A DNA stretch of 64,000 nt from Anniella stebbinsi (GCA_029215795.1 JARDYH010000005.1:163891814-163955813), one strand, 5' to 3'; shown: positions 1-11,586, counted from the first letter of the stretch. Numbers and translations are program-made. The notes: generated from the letters alone by a model not told the origin.

Positions 1-170
1 GGGGTACACCACCGAAAAGACCTTGCGATCCACTGAACCTAACTTGGAGGAGGCCCTCTTGATGACAGCTGTCTGATGATATTCTAAACTATACCTTAGC
101 ACCTGCAAGGTATGAAATAGCAGGCTATGCGTTACATGTTGACTTAATGTTCAAATGCATTTCTTTGTTT
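1..170 (-). mobile_element. L2-type LINE 3' coding fragment
   Basis: The minus strand encodes the extreme C-terminal part of an L2-type reverse transcriptase, clearest in the better-preserved copies at 31,381-31,610 and 61,373-61,600 (RKAFSVVSPP). The window begins inside it. It marks the start of the recognisable unit homology. Confidence 0.5.
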
Positions 171-414
171 AGTTAGGGCACAATCCTATAGTAGGCATAC
201 AACTATCCAACATGGAGTGGGAGGAGCGGTGGAGGTGATGTTAGCCTCCACACTGCTCCAGCTCTGCATTTTAGCGAGACAAGTGTTTTCACCCATCCAA
301 CTGAGGCATCGGGGAGGGGAAAGGAAGGACGCTGGGGAGGGGCTGTTTTCTCTTACTGAGTATATGAAAGCCACACTGGGAGTGCCTGAGGAATGGGATT
401 TTTTTGTTTTTAAA

Positions 415-545
415 AAAAGCACTTTAAGGGTACAATCCTTTGCACATTTAGATAGAAAAAACTCCAACAACTCCCAGTATTCCCGAGCCAGAATGGCTGG
501 CTTGAGGGATGCTAGGAGTTGTAGGACTATTTCTGTCGAAACATG
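415..545. repeat. Short inverted-repeat element (MITE-like)
   Basis: Two near-complementary arms, AACTCCCAGTATTCC on the left and GGGATGCTAGGAGTTG on the right, bordered by AGAAAAA / TTTTCTGTC. Better-kept copies are at 31,872-31,985 and 61,864-61,980. Related arms recur near 4,990, 5,190, 6,880, 29,405, 39,750 and 59,395. Confidence 0.6.
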
Positions 546-1302
546 CACAGGATTATGCTCCAAACAAATAAAATACTGCTGGTCACTCCTAAAATGGCTG
601 CTCGAGGGATCCAGCACTTGCATCATTCATGGTAACACTTTGGAGGCTACCTGGATGAGTGTTTAAGCCTGGCTGACATCCTCTTCCACAAGGTAACACT
701 GACCTGTTGACTCAGGTGGTTGCCACTTTAGGTTCCTGTTTCTCCAATTTTGAGTCAGGACTAGGTAGCTGAAGCACGTATCCTGGTCAAGCATGTTTCA
801 CAATGCCCCTATTTGCATGCAACAACAGTGAATTATGGGTGAATTAATCATGGGATTGCGTGCCACTGCCTTTTTGAATATGCAGCCTCCAATCGGCCCA
901 GTTGGAGGCTATCTTTTGAGGTGTGTACCCAGAAGTTATTGGTTAATTGTGTCCCGGTTCGCATATCAGGCCATAACCTGACGGGAGGTTGCATATTCAA
1001 AATGGCGACAGCACGTGCTGGGCACACAAACTGGTGAATGTGCCCCCTGTGTCCTGTCACCCCCTTCTCTGCCCACACATCTGCTGATAAGCGGATGGAC
1101 TGACCCACAGACATTAAAGCAGAACACGGGGCAAAGCATGCTGGGTGAGGCCAAATCTGAACTCTTGAGAAGGTACTGTAAGGCTTCCCCAAACTGGAAC
1201 CCTTCAGATACATTGAACCTGTGCTAGCTGGGGGATGCAGGGAGTCTAACGCACTTGGAAGGCACCAGGTTGGGGAAGGCTGTTATTCAAGTATATCTTT
1301 AG
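546..1302. other. Intergenic sequence of unit 1, no gene seen
   Basis: Unique-looking sequence shared with 31,981-32,749 apart from two length differences. Unit 1 carries an extra ~282 bp (about 543-824) bracketed by CATGCA. Unit 2 carries an extra TA-type MITE plus a partial tandem copy at 32,265-32,560. No coding signal. Confidence 0.5.
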
Positions 1303-1690
1303 TAGGGATGTGTATTGTATTGGATCCGGTGTCTGATTCCGAAGCGAATCAGGGGAAACCAGACATCCGATACCAATTTTTTTTCAGGTGCACTGATTTT
1401 ATCCGAGCTGATTTTTTTTATCCAATTCAAATCGGATAAAACCGGAACATCAGATGCCATTTTGGGATGATTTTCCCCATAGCCTTATACTGCTGTAAAT
1501 AAATGTTTATAACTTTTTTTTATTTTTAAAGATAGAATCATGAAACTTGGCCACATGGCAGATGGGTTTGAGGTACTTCTGTGTGAAAAATTTCAGAAAG
1601 ATAGGTGCAAGCATTTTGTGGCTATGGATTTTTTTACTTTAAAAGTTCCAAATATTCCAATACGGTGGGTTTGACAGCTGACAGGGGGGG
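1303..1690. mobile_element. TAGGGATGTG-type hAT-like element, unit 1
   Basis: Begins TAGGGATGTGTATTGTATTG, the same terminus as the elements at 15,296 and 21,184. It contains one copy of an AT-rich module (aaagatagaatcatgaaact) that is present four times in the unit-2 and unit-3 copies. The right terminus was not located. Confidence 0.5.
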
Positions 1691-1703
1691 AGAAGGCAGA
1701 GGA

Positions 1704-1882
1704 GGTCAGCCCCTTGGTTCAACTACCCAGGCAGAGGAGGTCAGCCCCTTGGTTCAACTACCCAGTATTACTGACACTGACTGGCAGCAGCTCTCCAGGG
1801 TTTCAGGCAGAAGCCGGGGATCGAACCTGGGACTGTCTGCATGCAAAGCATGTACCCTACCACTGAGCCACGGCCCTTCCCC
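1704..1882 (-). mobile_element. tRNA-Ala-like SINE, unit 1 (uninterrupted)
   Basis: Plus-strand GGGGATCGAACCTGGGAC and GCATGCAAAGCATG...ACCACTGAGCCA are the complement of a tRNA B box, anticodon arm (TGC) and A box. The tail with GGACCA-type sequence points left. A ~35-bp segment (AGCCCCTTGGTTCAACTACC) is tandemly duplicated. It has no MITE insertion, so it is the empty-site form of 33,744-34,409. Confidence 0.75.
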
Positions 1883-1899
1883 TAAAGTCTGTGATATTT

Positions 1900-2230
1900 C
1901 AGGATTTGGAATAATGCAGATCTGGCAATCCTAGATACCAAGCTGCCAGACCTCAAGAAATGAACATAACAAAGAATACTATGGATTTGCAACGGGGTGG
2001 GTAATTTGTGGCCCTTCAGCTGTTTTGGCTTACAACTCCCAACATGCCTCACCATTGGCTATGATGGACAGATCTAATGGGAGGTATAAGCCAGAATCTC
2101 TGGACCCTAATGTCCCACCCTGATGTATAACAACAGTAATTTGAAGTATGATCACATGAAAGTATCCAGGGTGGATCTATTTATTTGAGATCTAATGAAC
2201 ATCCTGTGTAACAATACTGTTCAGATTTGT
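1900..2230. other. Intergenic, no gene seen
   Basis: Shared with unit 2 up to ~2,012 (TGGGTAATTTGTGG), where unit 2 jumps to sequence matching ~4,135. The remainder contains an AACTCCCAACATGCC-type repeat arm and nothing coding. Confidence 0.4.
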
Positions 2231-2850
2231 CTATAAATTTATTTGAGACATTTCTGTGATATAATTACATTCAAGTTGGTTTACATATAACAAACAAACA
2301 AAAATTGAACAAAAAAGCAATAGAAACAAACAGCAGTAATGAACAGCTCCATAAAATCCATGTCAGCAACAGCAGACTAAAGACATGTATCATCAGAGGC
2401 TCTGACTAAAAAAATGTGCAATGGTCTTAAGGCTCTTTTGGATATTGATAAATGTCTGTTGGGTGGCTATTCCACAGTCTAGGTGCCACAGCTAAAAAGG
2501 CCCTCTCTTGTCCCCATTAGACACATTTGATTTGGCTAAGGTGTAGTTTGCTCTTCATAGAGGAGGAAAAGCCTGAGATACGCTACTCCCAGGCTGTTCG
2601 GGGCTCTAAAGTTAAAAGACAGCACATAAAATTGAGCCCAGAAATGAACTGGAGAGCAGCTGAGGAAACAAAATTGGCCCTATATGGTTTGTGGTGCAGT
2701 GTACACCTGTACAAGCCTGGCTGAAAAATTCTAAAGCAGTTCAAAGTGTCCACAGTGTCTTAATGGGCAGTCTGAGGTCCAGGGCATTCAGTAGTACAGC
2801 TAGGTGAATTTAGGCCCTGGCCCTCATGGTCTACTGCAGCGGAGGTTAAG
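2230..2850 (-). mobile_element. Degraded LINE 3' fragment
   Basis: The minus strand carries a broken ERAFLAVAPRLWNS-like stretch around 2,460-2,520, the C-terminal signature of L2/CR1-group reverse transcriptases, followed by non-coding 3' sequence. Old, with many stops. Confidence 0.45.
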
Positions 2851-3060
2851 GGCTCTGATGTCAGTGGGGCTATAAATCCAATATGGGTTTGAATCAGTAC
2901 CCTATAGGAGCTATTCCAGGTGCTTTGTACCTTGGATAGCTCCTTTAGAGTTCTGACTGATTCTAACTGAAACCTGGAGCGGATTCACCTCCTCACTGGC
3001 ATTTGAGCCAACAGCCTCCACTGGTCTAATGGACTCCCCTTTTAGAGGTTTATCAGAGAA
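2850..3060. repeat. Interspersed repeat shared with 47,690-47,860
   Basis: Contains TTTAGAGTTCTGACTGATTC and a CCTGGAGCGGATTCACCTCC-like segment. A related copy at ~47,690-47,860 shares the same order. Family unknown to me. Confidence 0.4.
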
Positions 3061-3790
3061 GTGCTTTATCGCACGTTTGCTGCTGCCCATTTACAGATGT
3101 GCGTGGGTCTGTTAGATGACATCATTCACCTCTCGCCTTCTGCTCGTTTTTCAGACACAAAATACACCCCTTTTAATCGAACTTTTTGTTTTGAATGGAA
3201 TGTACCGCAACCTCCTACTGTGTGCAGGAAAAGCCCCATGATAGAAACAGCCCGAGTGGGCCATGTGGTCTTTGTTTCCTTCCTCTTTCCCCTCCGGGCA
3301 GAAAGAAGTAATGAGGGGAATCCCCTTGTTATCTCCAATCACAGATCAGAGATAACAGATGGATCCCTCTCCCCACCTCCTGGCAAAGCTCATTGTAGCC
3401 TCCAGGCCAGGGGTGGAGCTTATGGAGTGGGCAAGGCGTGGGAGCAGGGAGGACGGGGCCTGCAGAGGGAGTTCAAGTCTCAGCAGGCCAGAGATCGCCT
3501 TCCCACTTTCGGTAACAGAGCAGTGGCTCTGTGTATAAATCCAATCTTAGTGCTACTCCCACCTTTTCTTGAAGCTCCTTCTGCTTCTGCAGAGTCATTA
3601 TTGCCACTTTCCTTCTTGCGAAGCTCCTCTACAACTCCTGCAGGCATGATGGGGAGTAACCAATCTGTCAGCAGATTGAATAGTATTTTAGACAAGGCTC
3701 CACAGGACTGCAGAGGGAACTCCCCAGGGGCTCCACCTGAGCGGCTACCACCTTCTCCCCTCTCCTGCTGAGGGAGCGAACACCTGCAGC
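3061..3790. other. No recognised gene; open frames judged spurious
   Basis: A 236-codon plus-strand frame (3,061-3,771) and a 104-codon minus-strand frame overlap here. Neither has a recognisable domain, compositional bias typical of coding sequence, or a conserved copy in unit 2, which lacks the segment. A GATAACAGATGG-type near-repeat lies at 3,330-3,360. Confidence 0.4.
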
Positions 3791-3883
3791 TCAAGCAGGA
3801 AGTATGTGCACTGACATTTTAGGTCCTTTCCTCCCCTCTACTTTGCAAAGGAGAGGCTGGGGGCATTGGGGGCTGAGAACCCT

Positions 3884-4114
3884 CTGGATCGGAACTCTGC
3901 AAAGAGGGCACTCCAGTTCCGCAATTGGGTCCCATATCTCGCAGTAGTGTGTGGTGCACTTCCGACAGAAGTTGTGGCCACAGTCCAGGGTCACCGGGTC
4001 TGTCAAATAGCTCATGCAGACGGGGCACTTGGCTTCCTCTTCCACATCAGTGCGTGCTGGGGCTGAGGCCATGGCAGGCGGAGACGCTGCAGCTTCTTTG
4101 TCATCACTTTTCAT
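3884..4114 (-). pseudogene. Orphan TRIM-type RING-finger exon
   Basis: The minus-strand frame from ATG 4,114 (or the stronger GCCATGG at 4,072) encodes a C3HC4 [24 protein letters not shown], then C..C, and CPLCRVPIQ. This is the N-terminal RING of the TRIM family, an E3 ubiquitin-ligase domain. In TRIM genes the RING is followed in the same exon by a conserved FRPN..LAN segment and B-box. Here homology is lost just after CPLCRVPIQ, the frame stops at 3,791, and no B-box, coiled-coil or B30.2 sequence was seen in the window. It sits about 9 kb beyond the 3' end of the unit-1 finger gene, on the same strand. Unit 2 lacks the matching segment (2,012-~4,135). Either it is exon 1 of a gene continuing to the left of the window or, more likely, a stranded fragment. 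Confidence 0.65.
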
Positions 4115-4339
4115 CCCTGATGGAAGAGGTAATTAGGGAGATTCGCCTGTCCATACGCCCACCCTCCACATTCCCCCTCCCTGCCTGCTGAGATCTAGGG
4201 ATCCCTGGGGTGGATGGCATGGAAGTAAAAGCCTCTCCAATACCCCAGCAAGCAGGATACAGCAATGTGAAAGCAATTTGAAAGTGGTATATGGAATGTG
4301 TCCAGACACCAACAGTTGTCAATACCGTTATAAAGCAGT

Positions 4340-4545
4340 AGTGTATACAGTTGACAATATGAAAAGGAGGTCCGGGCTCTTTTGTATCAGGTCACTTGAT
4401 AAAAGAGGACAGGGCTCCTGCAGCTTTAACTGTTGTGACCAGGTGCTGCATTCATACAAATGATACCTGCTGAAATTCCCTTTTCTATACAACTGTTAAA
4501 GATACAGGCACTCCGTCCTCCTTTCCACATGGTCACCCTAGTAGA
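4340..4545. mobile_element. Rearranged GTGACC-type palindromic MITE
   Basis: ATATGAAAAGGAGG on the left and CCTCCTTTCCACATGGTCAC on the right are inverted copies, with internal TTTAACTGTTGT and ACAACTGTTAAAG arms. It is the same family as the clean copy at 34,785-34,944, but with a changed left end. Confidence 0.5.
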
Positions 4546-4846
4546 TCCTGCCCAAGATGACGGTTTTTCCGTCTCTACTAGCAGCTGGAAAACAGTGTTC
4601 TTAGCAGCAAAGGAAAAGTGCTTTTTCCATGCAAAGAAAAGTGGATTGAGTCCTGCTGGTTTTGGGGGTCGCACAGGGAGAGGGCAGGAGCCGTAGGTTG
4701 TGCTCCCGTTATTGGAAATTAGGAAATTCCATTTTAATAAGGGCTAGCTGCTTCGTGCTTCCTTCAGCTGAGGCAGAAGCTCCTTTGCAGAGGCTTTTGT
4801 AAAGATATTGAGTTGGATCCAGAATAAAGATATTGAGATGGATCCA

Positions 4847-5250
4847 CAAGTCCCATTGGTTTCAACGGGTCTCCTCTAAGCATGACTAAGTCTAGATCCA
4901 ACCACTGATGGTGTGATTACGGTTCCTAAAATTCTTTACAGAGGTGCCTATAGTGGTTTAGGGTGCTATCCTATGCCGGTTAGACAGAAAAAAGTCCTAC
5001 AACTCCCGACCCATTAAAATCAGTGAGACACATTAATCATGACTAACCCAAGTCCCATTGGTTTCAACGGGTCTCCTCTAAGCATGACTAAATCTGGATC
5101 CAACCACTGATGGTGTGATTATGGTTCCTAAAATTCTTTACAGAGGTGTCTATAGTGGTTTAGGGTGCTATCTTATGCCTGGTTAGACAGAAAAAAGTCC
5201 TACAACTCCCAGCATGCTCTAGCCAGCCAGGTGCAAGGTAAGCAAGGAGT
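4847..5250. repeat. Direct tandem duplication, period 202 bp
   Basis: CAAGTCCCATTGGTTTCAAC starts at 4,847 and again at 5,049. The following ~200 bp are repeated with few changes, including a GACAGAAAAAAGTCCTACAA arm that ends each copy's recognisable homology. Confidence 0.85.
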
Positions 5251-5935
5251 CAAAGGAGGAAGAATTCAAATTTCTCTAACTTACAAACAAAGCAAAACCT
5301 TTCTTATCTTCCCTCCAAAGTAGGGTGACCATATGAAAAGGAGGACTATCTGTAACAGTGTGTTACCCTACTTCAAAGCCCCTTACCTCCAAGTACAGCT
5401 GCCCCTTTCATAAAATGGCTGCCATGGTGGTTATGGATGGTCACAAAACATTAATTTCCCAGAAGGCTATCTAGTGAGCCTGAAAGAAAAGTCTCCTACC
5501 CAAGCACCAAATACAAGGCAGAAGTAGGGTCTGAGCTCCAAACCACAGAACTACTCTTTTGAAACTACATAAAGATGGTGCCAGAGGGCAGCGTTTCACT
5601 TTGCAGCATGCTTGGTTTTTTTTTATTTATTAAAGAAATAAAATAAAAATGAGGGAAGCACGGAGCCACGTGGGGACTAAGAACCTTGTGTTAGAATGTT
5701 TGCCCACCCTGATTTAAGAAGCAAAGCAAAACTCTGAGCATGTGCAGATTTCCTTTGAAGCTCATTTAAACCACAGCACAATCATGGCTACAGGATTAAA
5801 ATGGAGTTTGTTCCTGCTGCTCTGATATCCCCATCATGGCTGTTAGCTAAATGGTTGTTTGCCCCCCTCTCCCCGGCAGGGTCCGTGGGCTGTGACCCCA
5901 AAGTATAACCCTAGTTGCAGCACTGGGTGGTGGTA
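5251..5935. other. Intergenic, no gene seen
   Basis: Holds a TAGGGTGACCATATGAAAAG terminus at ~5,322 (incomplete MITE) and A-rich low-complexity sequence near 5,610-5,650. No coding signal. Confidence 0.4.
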
Positions 5936-5939
5936 TGTA

Positions 5940-6048
5940 AGACCATTCAGGCTGCAAACCTATACACTCTTACCTGGGAGTAAGGCCCATTGAGTTTAAT
6001 GGGACTTATTTCTGAATAGACATGCATAGGTTTGTACTAAACTACCTA
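5940..6048. repeat. Palindromic short DNA-transposon-like repeat
   Basis: CTGCAAACCTATACACTCTT and the inverse GACATGCATAGGTTTG flank complementary cores GGGAGTAAGGCCCATTGAG / TTTAATGGGACTTATTTCTG. This is a hairpin-forming repeat widespread in squamates. Confidence 0.6.
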
Positions 6049-6339
6049 ACTGCAGCACTGTAAAACAGTTCAAATACATCATAGTATGATCAGAAACGGG
6101 AGGAAATGGCTGCCATATAACTTAACTTTACTAGGGTCTATCGAAACGTCATGAAACCATAGGAAACTTTTGAGTTTTCCAGCAATCTTCATCAGGCTGG
6201 ATGTTAAGCAAAGTTGGGGGTGGGATCGCAGGGTGCGGTGGGGAACTGGCTTGATGCTTAAGTCACTAGTCTGCAAAGAGGTCGAAGAAAATGTTTGCTT
6301 CCTGCTTGTCTGGGGGGAAAACGATCTCCCCTCTCCCCT

Positions 6340-6475
6340 TCGCAATGCTAGACTTGCTGCTTTTTCTGTTGTTGTTTTATTGCTTGTGTTTTATTATTTC
6401 TATGTATTGTATATACGGCCCAGAGAACCTGGGTGTCTGGGCTGTTTAAAAGTGCAATAAATCCATAAGTAGTTC
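6340..6475 (+). mobile_element. LINE 3' tail fragment
   Basis: GTATATACGGCCCAGAGAAC followed by GGGCTGTTTAAAAGTGCAAT and AATAAATCC resembles the 3' end of CR1/L2-group LINEs. No coding part is attached. Confidence 0.35.
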
Positions 6476-6649
6476 AACAGAGGCACTTCCACACACTGAA
6501 CACACCAAACGAAAAGAACCAGCAGCAAATAGGAATGGGCCACCTACTCCATGCGCTGGTTGTGGGCTTCAGATTCCAAAGTCATACAAAAAACAGGAAG
6601 CCACAGCAGCCATTAAGAAAAAATCAATTCCAAACCCTCATTGTGGAAT

Positions 6650-8465
6650 ATCTTTATTAGGTCACTTCAAAATACCCCCCCCCCCCCAATTTCAAGACCT
6701 AACATATTTTGGGGTGGGGATTTTTTGATTTGGCCTCATAAAAGTGCGACACTATATGGATCTTGGAATAACTTTGGAGGCTTCTTCCTTCTGATCACTT
6801 CTGGAAGCAGGAAGGTCCTTCGGCCTCAACCAGCAAAACAATTCTTCCGGTTCTGAAAGGGTGCAATCCTACATGTGTTTTGACAGAGAAAAGTCCTACA
6901 ACATGCTGGTTGGGGAATGCTGGGATTTGTAGGACTTGCACCCTAAGAGAATTGTTTGCCGCAGCACACATCTCTTCCTCCCTCCCTCTATTATTACTAA
7001 TATTATTATTAGTTATTCATAAATGTAGGCCCCCTAGAGGGTTGTTTCTAATTACCTGCTCCGCTGATGGATCTGGGAGGAAAGTTACCCAGATTAATTC
7101 CAAATTATATTTCTAGCACTGGGGTTTGGGGCTGGTTGTTGCCAATTGCTCTTTAGCAGAAGTTAGCTGCCACTGAAAACTGCCACTCGTCCTTCAGAAA
7201 TGTCCTGGATTCTCATAAACTGCAGGGAAACGAAATCAAAAGGGGCCATGCCCGCCCCTCATCCCCCACTCCTTGCAAAGCTGCACTTGCAGACCTCTCC
7301 ATACTCGGCAGAGCAATTTTTGTTCGGTCGTCTCAGGGTCCCTTTATACGACATCGTTCTGCACCTGTTTCTCTGTATATGCACTGTTCCCTATATTCGA
7401 ATCTACGTCTAATAACGATAGATGAGAGTTGTGAAGGCACATTACTGGCTCCATATACTGCATCTTACAATTTTTATATGCAGAGATTCACATCATAGTT
7501 GGAGCATAGATCGAGCCTTGAAAGAGGAAAAGTTGAGGAAAGTTCCACCCTAGTGGCTTTTGGTACCGCCCACTGCTACTGTTACCCCTACACACCTGGT
7601 AAAACCGGTAAAGCAAGTTACATTGCAGTCTCTTCCTGTCAGGTAGAAAGATTGCTTGTCTTTCAGATGTTAATCTGTTGCAAATCGGGTCTCCTTGGAA
7701 ACATCCTATGGGCTTGATTTTGTATTAAACTGCTTCGCCGAAGAAGATTTCAGGCAGCAAGAGGAATTAAATCACAAAATTCACTAGCACCAGAGAATGT
7801 GAACCACAGAGTTCAATGAGGCTTGAATTAAGGACAAAATGAGAGCATGTCCTGCGCCACGCTTCCCGGGGAGCAAACCCCCCCACCTGCTCAATGCGAC
7901 TCACTCCGGAGTAACAGCGTGCAAGACGGCCGCTCACTGCCAGTAACTCTCTCGCACGGAGAGAAGTTTCCCTGCCTTTTTCCAGCCAGGATCCCAGCAA
8001 GAGAGAAGGGAGATGGGGGGAGGGAACTGGGGTAGATACAAATCCTTAGCCAGCCTGAAACACTCAAAATGAACAGCACAGATCCTTTTTCCAACCCCCT
8101 TCCTCTAGCAACGAAGGGGCAGTCACTCACTCATGACATCACCAGCCCAGCCCGCCAAACTACGCCTGCGATTAGCATTAATCCAGTGGTCAGTAGGGTT
8201 ACATGACAATAATGCGCTCGAACTTTGGAGAAATATTTAAAGTCGCAGTAAACTGACACTTTGGAAATGCGCATTAACGGAGGCTATAAATCGCATTGAC
8301 AGCTGATTTGTGCCCCGCTCGTCTGTCCGAAATGCCGTCAGAGCAAAGTCAAGGAGGCGCAAATAAGCCTAGAGGTACCTTCGATCTAGGGTGATGATTA
8401 AGCAGACTCCTGAGTTGAATTTCAGCAGACACAATAGCAACAAATAAATAGAGAACCCCACTTTA
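6650..8465. other. Duplicated non-coding block (paired with 39,533-41,345)
   Basis: Continuous homology with unit 2 at roughly 93-95% by eye. It contains a poly-C run (6,666-6,679), an inverted-repeat element at ~6,860-6,950 and a GC-richer stretch at 7,840-8,160 with several CpGs. No splice-compatible exon or family-specific motif was found on either strand. The L1 of unit 2 inserted at the position equal to ~8,450. Confidence 0.5.
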
Positions 8466-8774
8466 TCACACCTACCTGTTTTGCTCATGCGGGTTCCCAC
8501 TCTGTTTCCTATGTGAGTGTAGCCTTCTGATCACACGTGGTCGGTTTTGCTCCAATTCCTCAGCTAAGCCTGCGGAGGAGGGGAGCAAACAGATAATCCC
8601 CATTCAGGGATACGTCGAAAGTAAAATGGGAAAGGGAGTACTCGGGCCTGCCCATCTTGTGCGGAAAGCAGCTTCCTTGATAGAGGTCAGGGAGAGTGGA
8701 AAGGCAGTAAGCCTATGTGCATCAGTTGCTGGGGAACATGGGGGGGAGCAGTCATGAAATATTAGGAGAGGTCC

Positions 8775-9893
8775 TCTTGTGGATCAGTAACTGGTTAAAT
8801 AACAGAAAGCAGTGAGTGAGAATAAATGGTCAATTTTCCCAATGAAGGAAAGGGAAGTAAATAGTAGGGTCCCACAGAGATAAGTATTGGGTTGAAACCT
8901 TTTCAACTTTTTCATAAAAGATCTGGAATTAGAAGTGAGCAGTGAAGAGACCAAGTTTGCCAATGATACCAAATTATTTAAGGTTGTTAAAACACAAAGG
9001 GATTGTGAAGAGCTCGAAAGGGATTTTTCCAAACTGGGAGACTGGGCATCCCAATGGCAGACAATTACATTGATCCTCATCTGCCGTTTGGATGCATCAC
9101 CTTACACTTGCTTCAGGTATAACCTGATGGGATCTGAGCTGACGGTGCCTGAAGAAAGAGACCTTGGGGTTGTGGTGGGAGCTCGATGAGAATGTCAACC
9201 CAGTGTGCTGCCGCTGTAAAGAAGGCAAACTCCATGTTAGGCATTATAAGAAAGGGAATTGAGAATTAAATTGCCAGTATCAACCTGCCTTTATATAAAC
9301 CTATGGTGCGAACACACTTAGAATACCGTGTATAGTTCTGGTCACCACACCTAAAAAAAAAAGATATCATAGAGCTTGAACAAGTGCAGAAAAGAGCAAC
9401 TAAAATGATGAAGGGGCTGGAGCATCTCCCCTATGAGGGAAGGTTACAACAGCTGGGATTGTTAAGCTTGGAAAAAAGGAGGCTAAGGCGAGACACAGTA
9501 GAGGTGTACAAAATTATGCATGGTGTGGAGAAGGTGGCTAGGGAGACATTTTTCTTCCTCTCTCAAAATACTAGAACCCAGTGGGGTTATCTCATGGAGC
9601 TGATTGGTGGGAGATTCAGGACCAATCAAAGGAAGTACTTCTTCACACAGCGCATAGTTAAATTATGGAATTCACTACCACAAGATGTAGTGATGCCCAC
9701 CAATTTGGATGGCTTTAAAAGGGGGGTTGGATAAATTCCTGGAGGAGAAGGCTATCAATGGCTACTAGCCCTGATGGTGATGTGCTACCTCCAGAATCAG
9801 AGGCAGTATGTTTGGCCACTGTGTGAAGAGAGTGCTGGACTAGATGGACCCTCGGGCTGATCCAGCAGGACTGTTCTTCTGCTCTTGTGTTCA
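8775..9893 (+). mobile_element. CR1-type LINE, 3' half, unit 1
   Basis: The plus-strand frames encode the reverse-transcriptase end of a CR1-group element: around motif B, then KFANDTKLF (degraded F-ADD-TKL catalytic motif), then MQKRATKMMKGLEHLPYEGR and LWNSLPQDVV. It ends with a typical 3' tail (GGACTAGATGGACCCTCGGG). It is broken by frameshifts. The matching copy is at 45,985-47,058. Confidence 0.85.
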
Positions 9894-11005
9894 AAAGACA
9901 CCTGCAAGCAATCTCTCCCTCCCCTGGCAGCCTGTTGGATAGGAAGGAAAAAAGAGACGGTGGGCGGGAAGTGGGAAGGCAGGGAGTGAGAAGAAGGGTC
10001 AACCTGCCCATGCGACCCGACAGAGAGGTTGCACTCTCTGGTTCTAGCAGAAAGTACCGGTGATGGCAACCAGAGATGCCCATCAAACATCTGATCGACC
10101 CTTTCCCTGATAGCCCACAGGGTGGGGATAAAGACAAAAGGAGATAAAAAGGGGGTTGGCCGAAAGAAAAGCAAGGGTAACACACAAACAGATACACACA
10201 GGGCAGAGTATCCAAGGTGACATTCCGCAAACCCAAATAGCGCAAGCGGAGCTCCCCTGAATCTCTCCATGCGCACGTGGTTGCCCATTGAGCTTGCCCA
10301 CCGGGTTTTGTGAGCAACTGTGCAGCCAATTGCACAAAGGTTTGCACGTCATGTGCAAGGGTGATGCGAAACTAGTTGCACAGACTTAACTTTAGTTGGA
10401 TTCTTCTTCTCTCGCACATTCTTTCCTTCAGAACCTAATTTCTCCTAGCTCAACATACTTTGCACTAACGGCATGACGCAGTTGGATACTGCCCAGCGAG
10501 AGGAGTGGCAGTGGGAAAGTTAAACGGGGCACTGTTGTGGTCCAGACCACAGCCAACATGCAGCCCACAACGGATTTCCTTCATGTACAATGCAACCCTC
10601 GGCAAAAAAAACGTGTCCCCCAGCTGGCCTATTCCTTGCCTTCCCCACCCTCCCAGGCAGGAGAGAGGTCCGTGTGTCACTTCAGCACTGCCACCACCAC
10701 CTTGTTTAGCCTGGCAGCACCTGTCCTACCTGGAGCGCACAAGCAGATAGGCTCCTTGCCTCTTAATGCAAGGGTGCAAGAGCTCAGCCCAAGAGCTGAA
10801 TTCTGTTTCAGGAAAGGTCTCGGGGGCCACATTCCGGTGCTGGGTGGGGCCAAAATCAAAAAGGGAGATGCCAAAATATCAAGCTGTTTTAGCTTCAAAC
10901 TGTTTCAGCCGGAGCCATTTTGGCTTTTTAAAATGGGAAGAGAAACTGCAAAAAAGCTGAGCAACCGCCCAACTATCAGCAGTTGGGTGAACGAGGATGA
11001 CCAGG
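9894..11005. other. Intergenic; partly shared with unit 2, no gene
   Basis: 9,894-10,250 matches 47,059-47,420. After AGCGCAAGCGGAGCT the two units diverge completely. A 163-codon plus-strand frame at 10,537-11,028 has no domain and no copy in unit 2. Confidence 0.4.
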
Positions 11006-11009
11006 GATC

Positions 11010-11255
11010 TGAAATGAAAGCTTTATGAGGAGAGACTGAAAGAACTGGGCATGTTTAGCCTGGAGGAGAGAAGACATGATAGCACTCTTCATCTACTTGA
11101 AAGGTTGTCACACCGAGGAGGGCCAGGATCGCTTCTTGATCATCTCAGAGTGCAGGACATGGAATAATGGGCTCAAGTGACAGGAAGCCAGATTCCAGCT
11201 GGACATCAGGTAAAGCTTCCTGACTGTTATAGCAGTACGGCAATGGAACCAATGA
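11010..11255 (+). mobile_element. Degraded CR1-type LINE C-terminal fragment
   Basis: TTATGAGGAGAGACTGAAAG and GGAGGAGAGAAGACATGATA translate to a YEERLKELGMFSLEERR-like stretch, the conserved C-terminal block of CR1 reverse transcriptases. It ends at the terminal repeat of the next element. Confidence 0.6.
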
Positions 11256-11270
11256 CCTTCCATCAATGAC

Positions 11271-11586
11271 CTTCCGTCCTGACCGAAGAAAGGAGTGACA
11301 AACACTCAATGAAGCTAGGTTAAATGATAAATTAGAACTGTCATCTTAGCTTTAAGATGAGTTTTTTCAGGAACAGTGTTTTTCATTACAGCCTTGTAAG
11401 CTTTCTTATCTAATGATGATTGTATTCTTCCTCAGCCTAATTAATTAATGATGGCTCAAACACCGGACCTCCTTTAAATTGCAGTAGCTCATTTCCAGTT
11501 ATGCTTCATTATTGGCACTTCAGGTGTTATATATTGGCATAGCTACGTTGAGTGTTTGTCACACCTTTCTTCGGTCAGGACGGAAG
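11271..11586. mobile_element. Non-autonomous DNA transposon with ~40-bp inverted termini
   Basis: The left arm begins CTTCCGTCCTGACCGAAGAA and the right arm ends TTCTTCGGTCAGGACGGAAG. The arms stay complementary for about 40 bp with two mismatches (through GTGACAAACACTCAA). The interior is AT-rich with no reading frame. Superfamily not assigned. Confidence 0.75.

Noticed and set aside
6110..6200. Minus-strand CTGATGAAGA...GAAA string resembling a Penelope-like hammerhead
   Set aside because: The invariant spacing and stem I are not met, and no element coding sequence lies nearby.
7840..8160. GC-richer stretch that might be another promoter
   Set aside because: No associated exon, core motif or strand-consistent gene was found in either unit.
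10537..11028. 163-codon plus-strand frame
   Set aside because: No recognisable motif, absent from unit 2, and its 3' end runs into a CR1 fragment.
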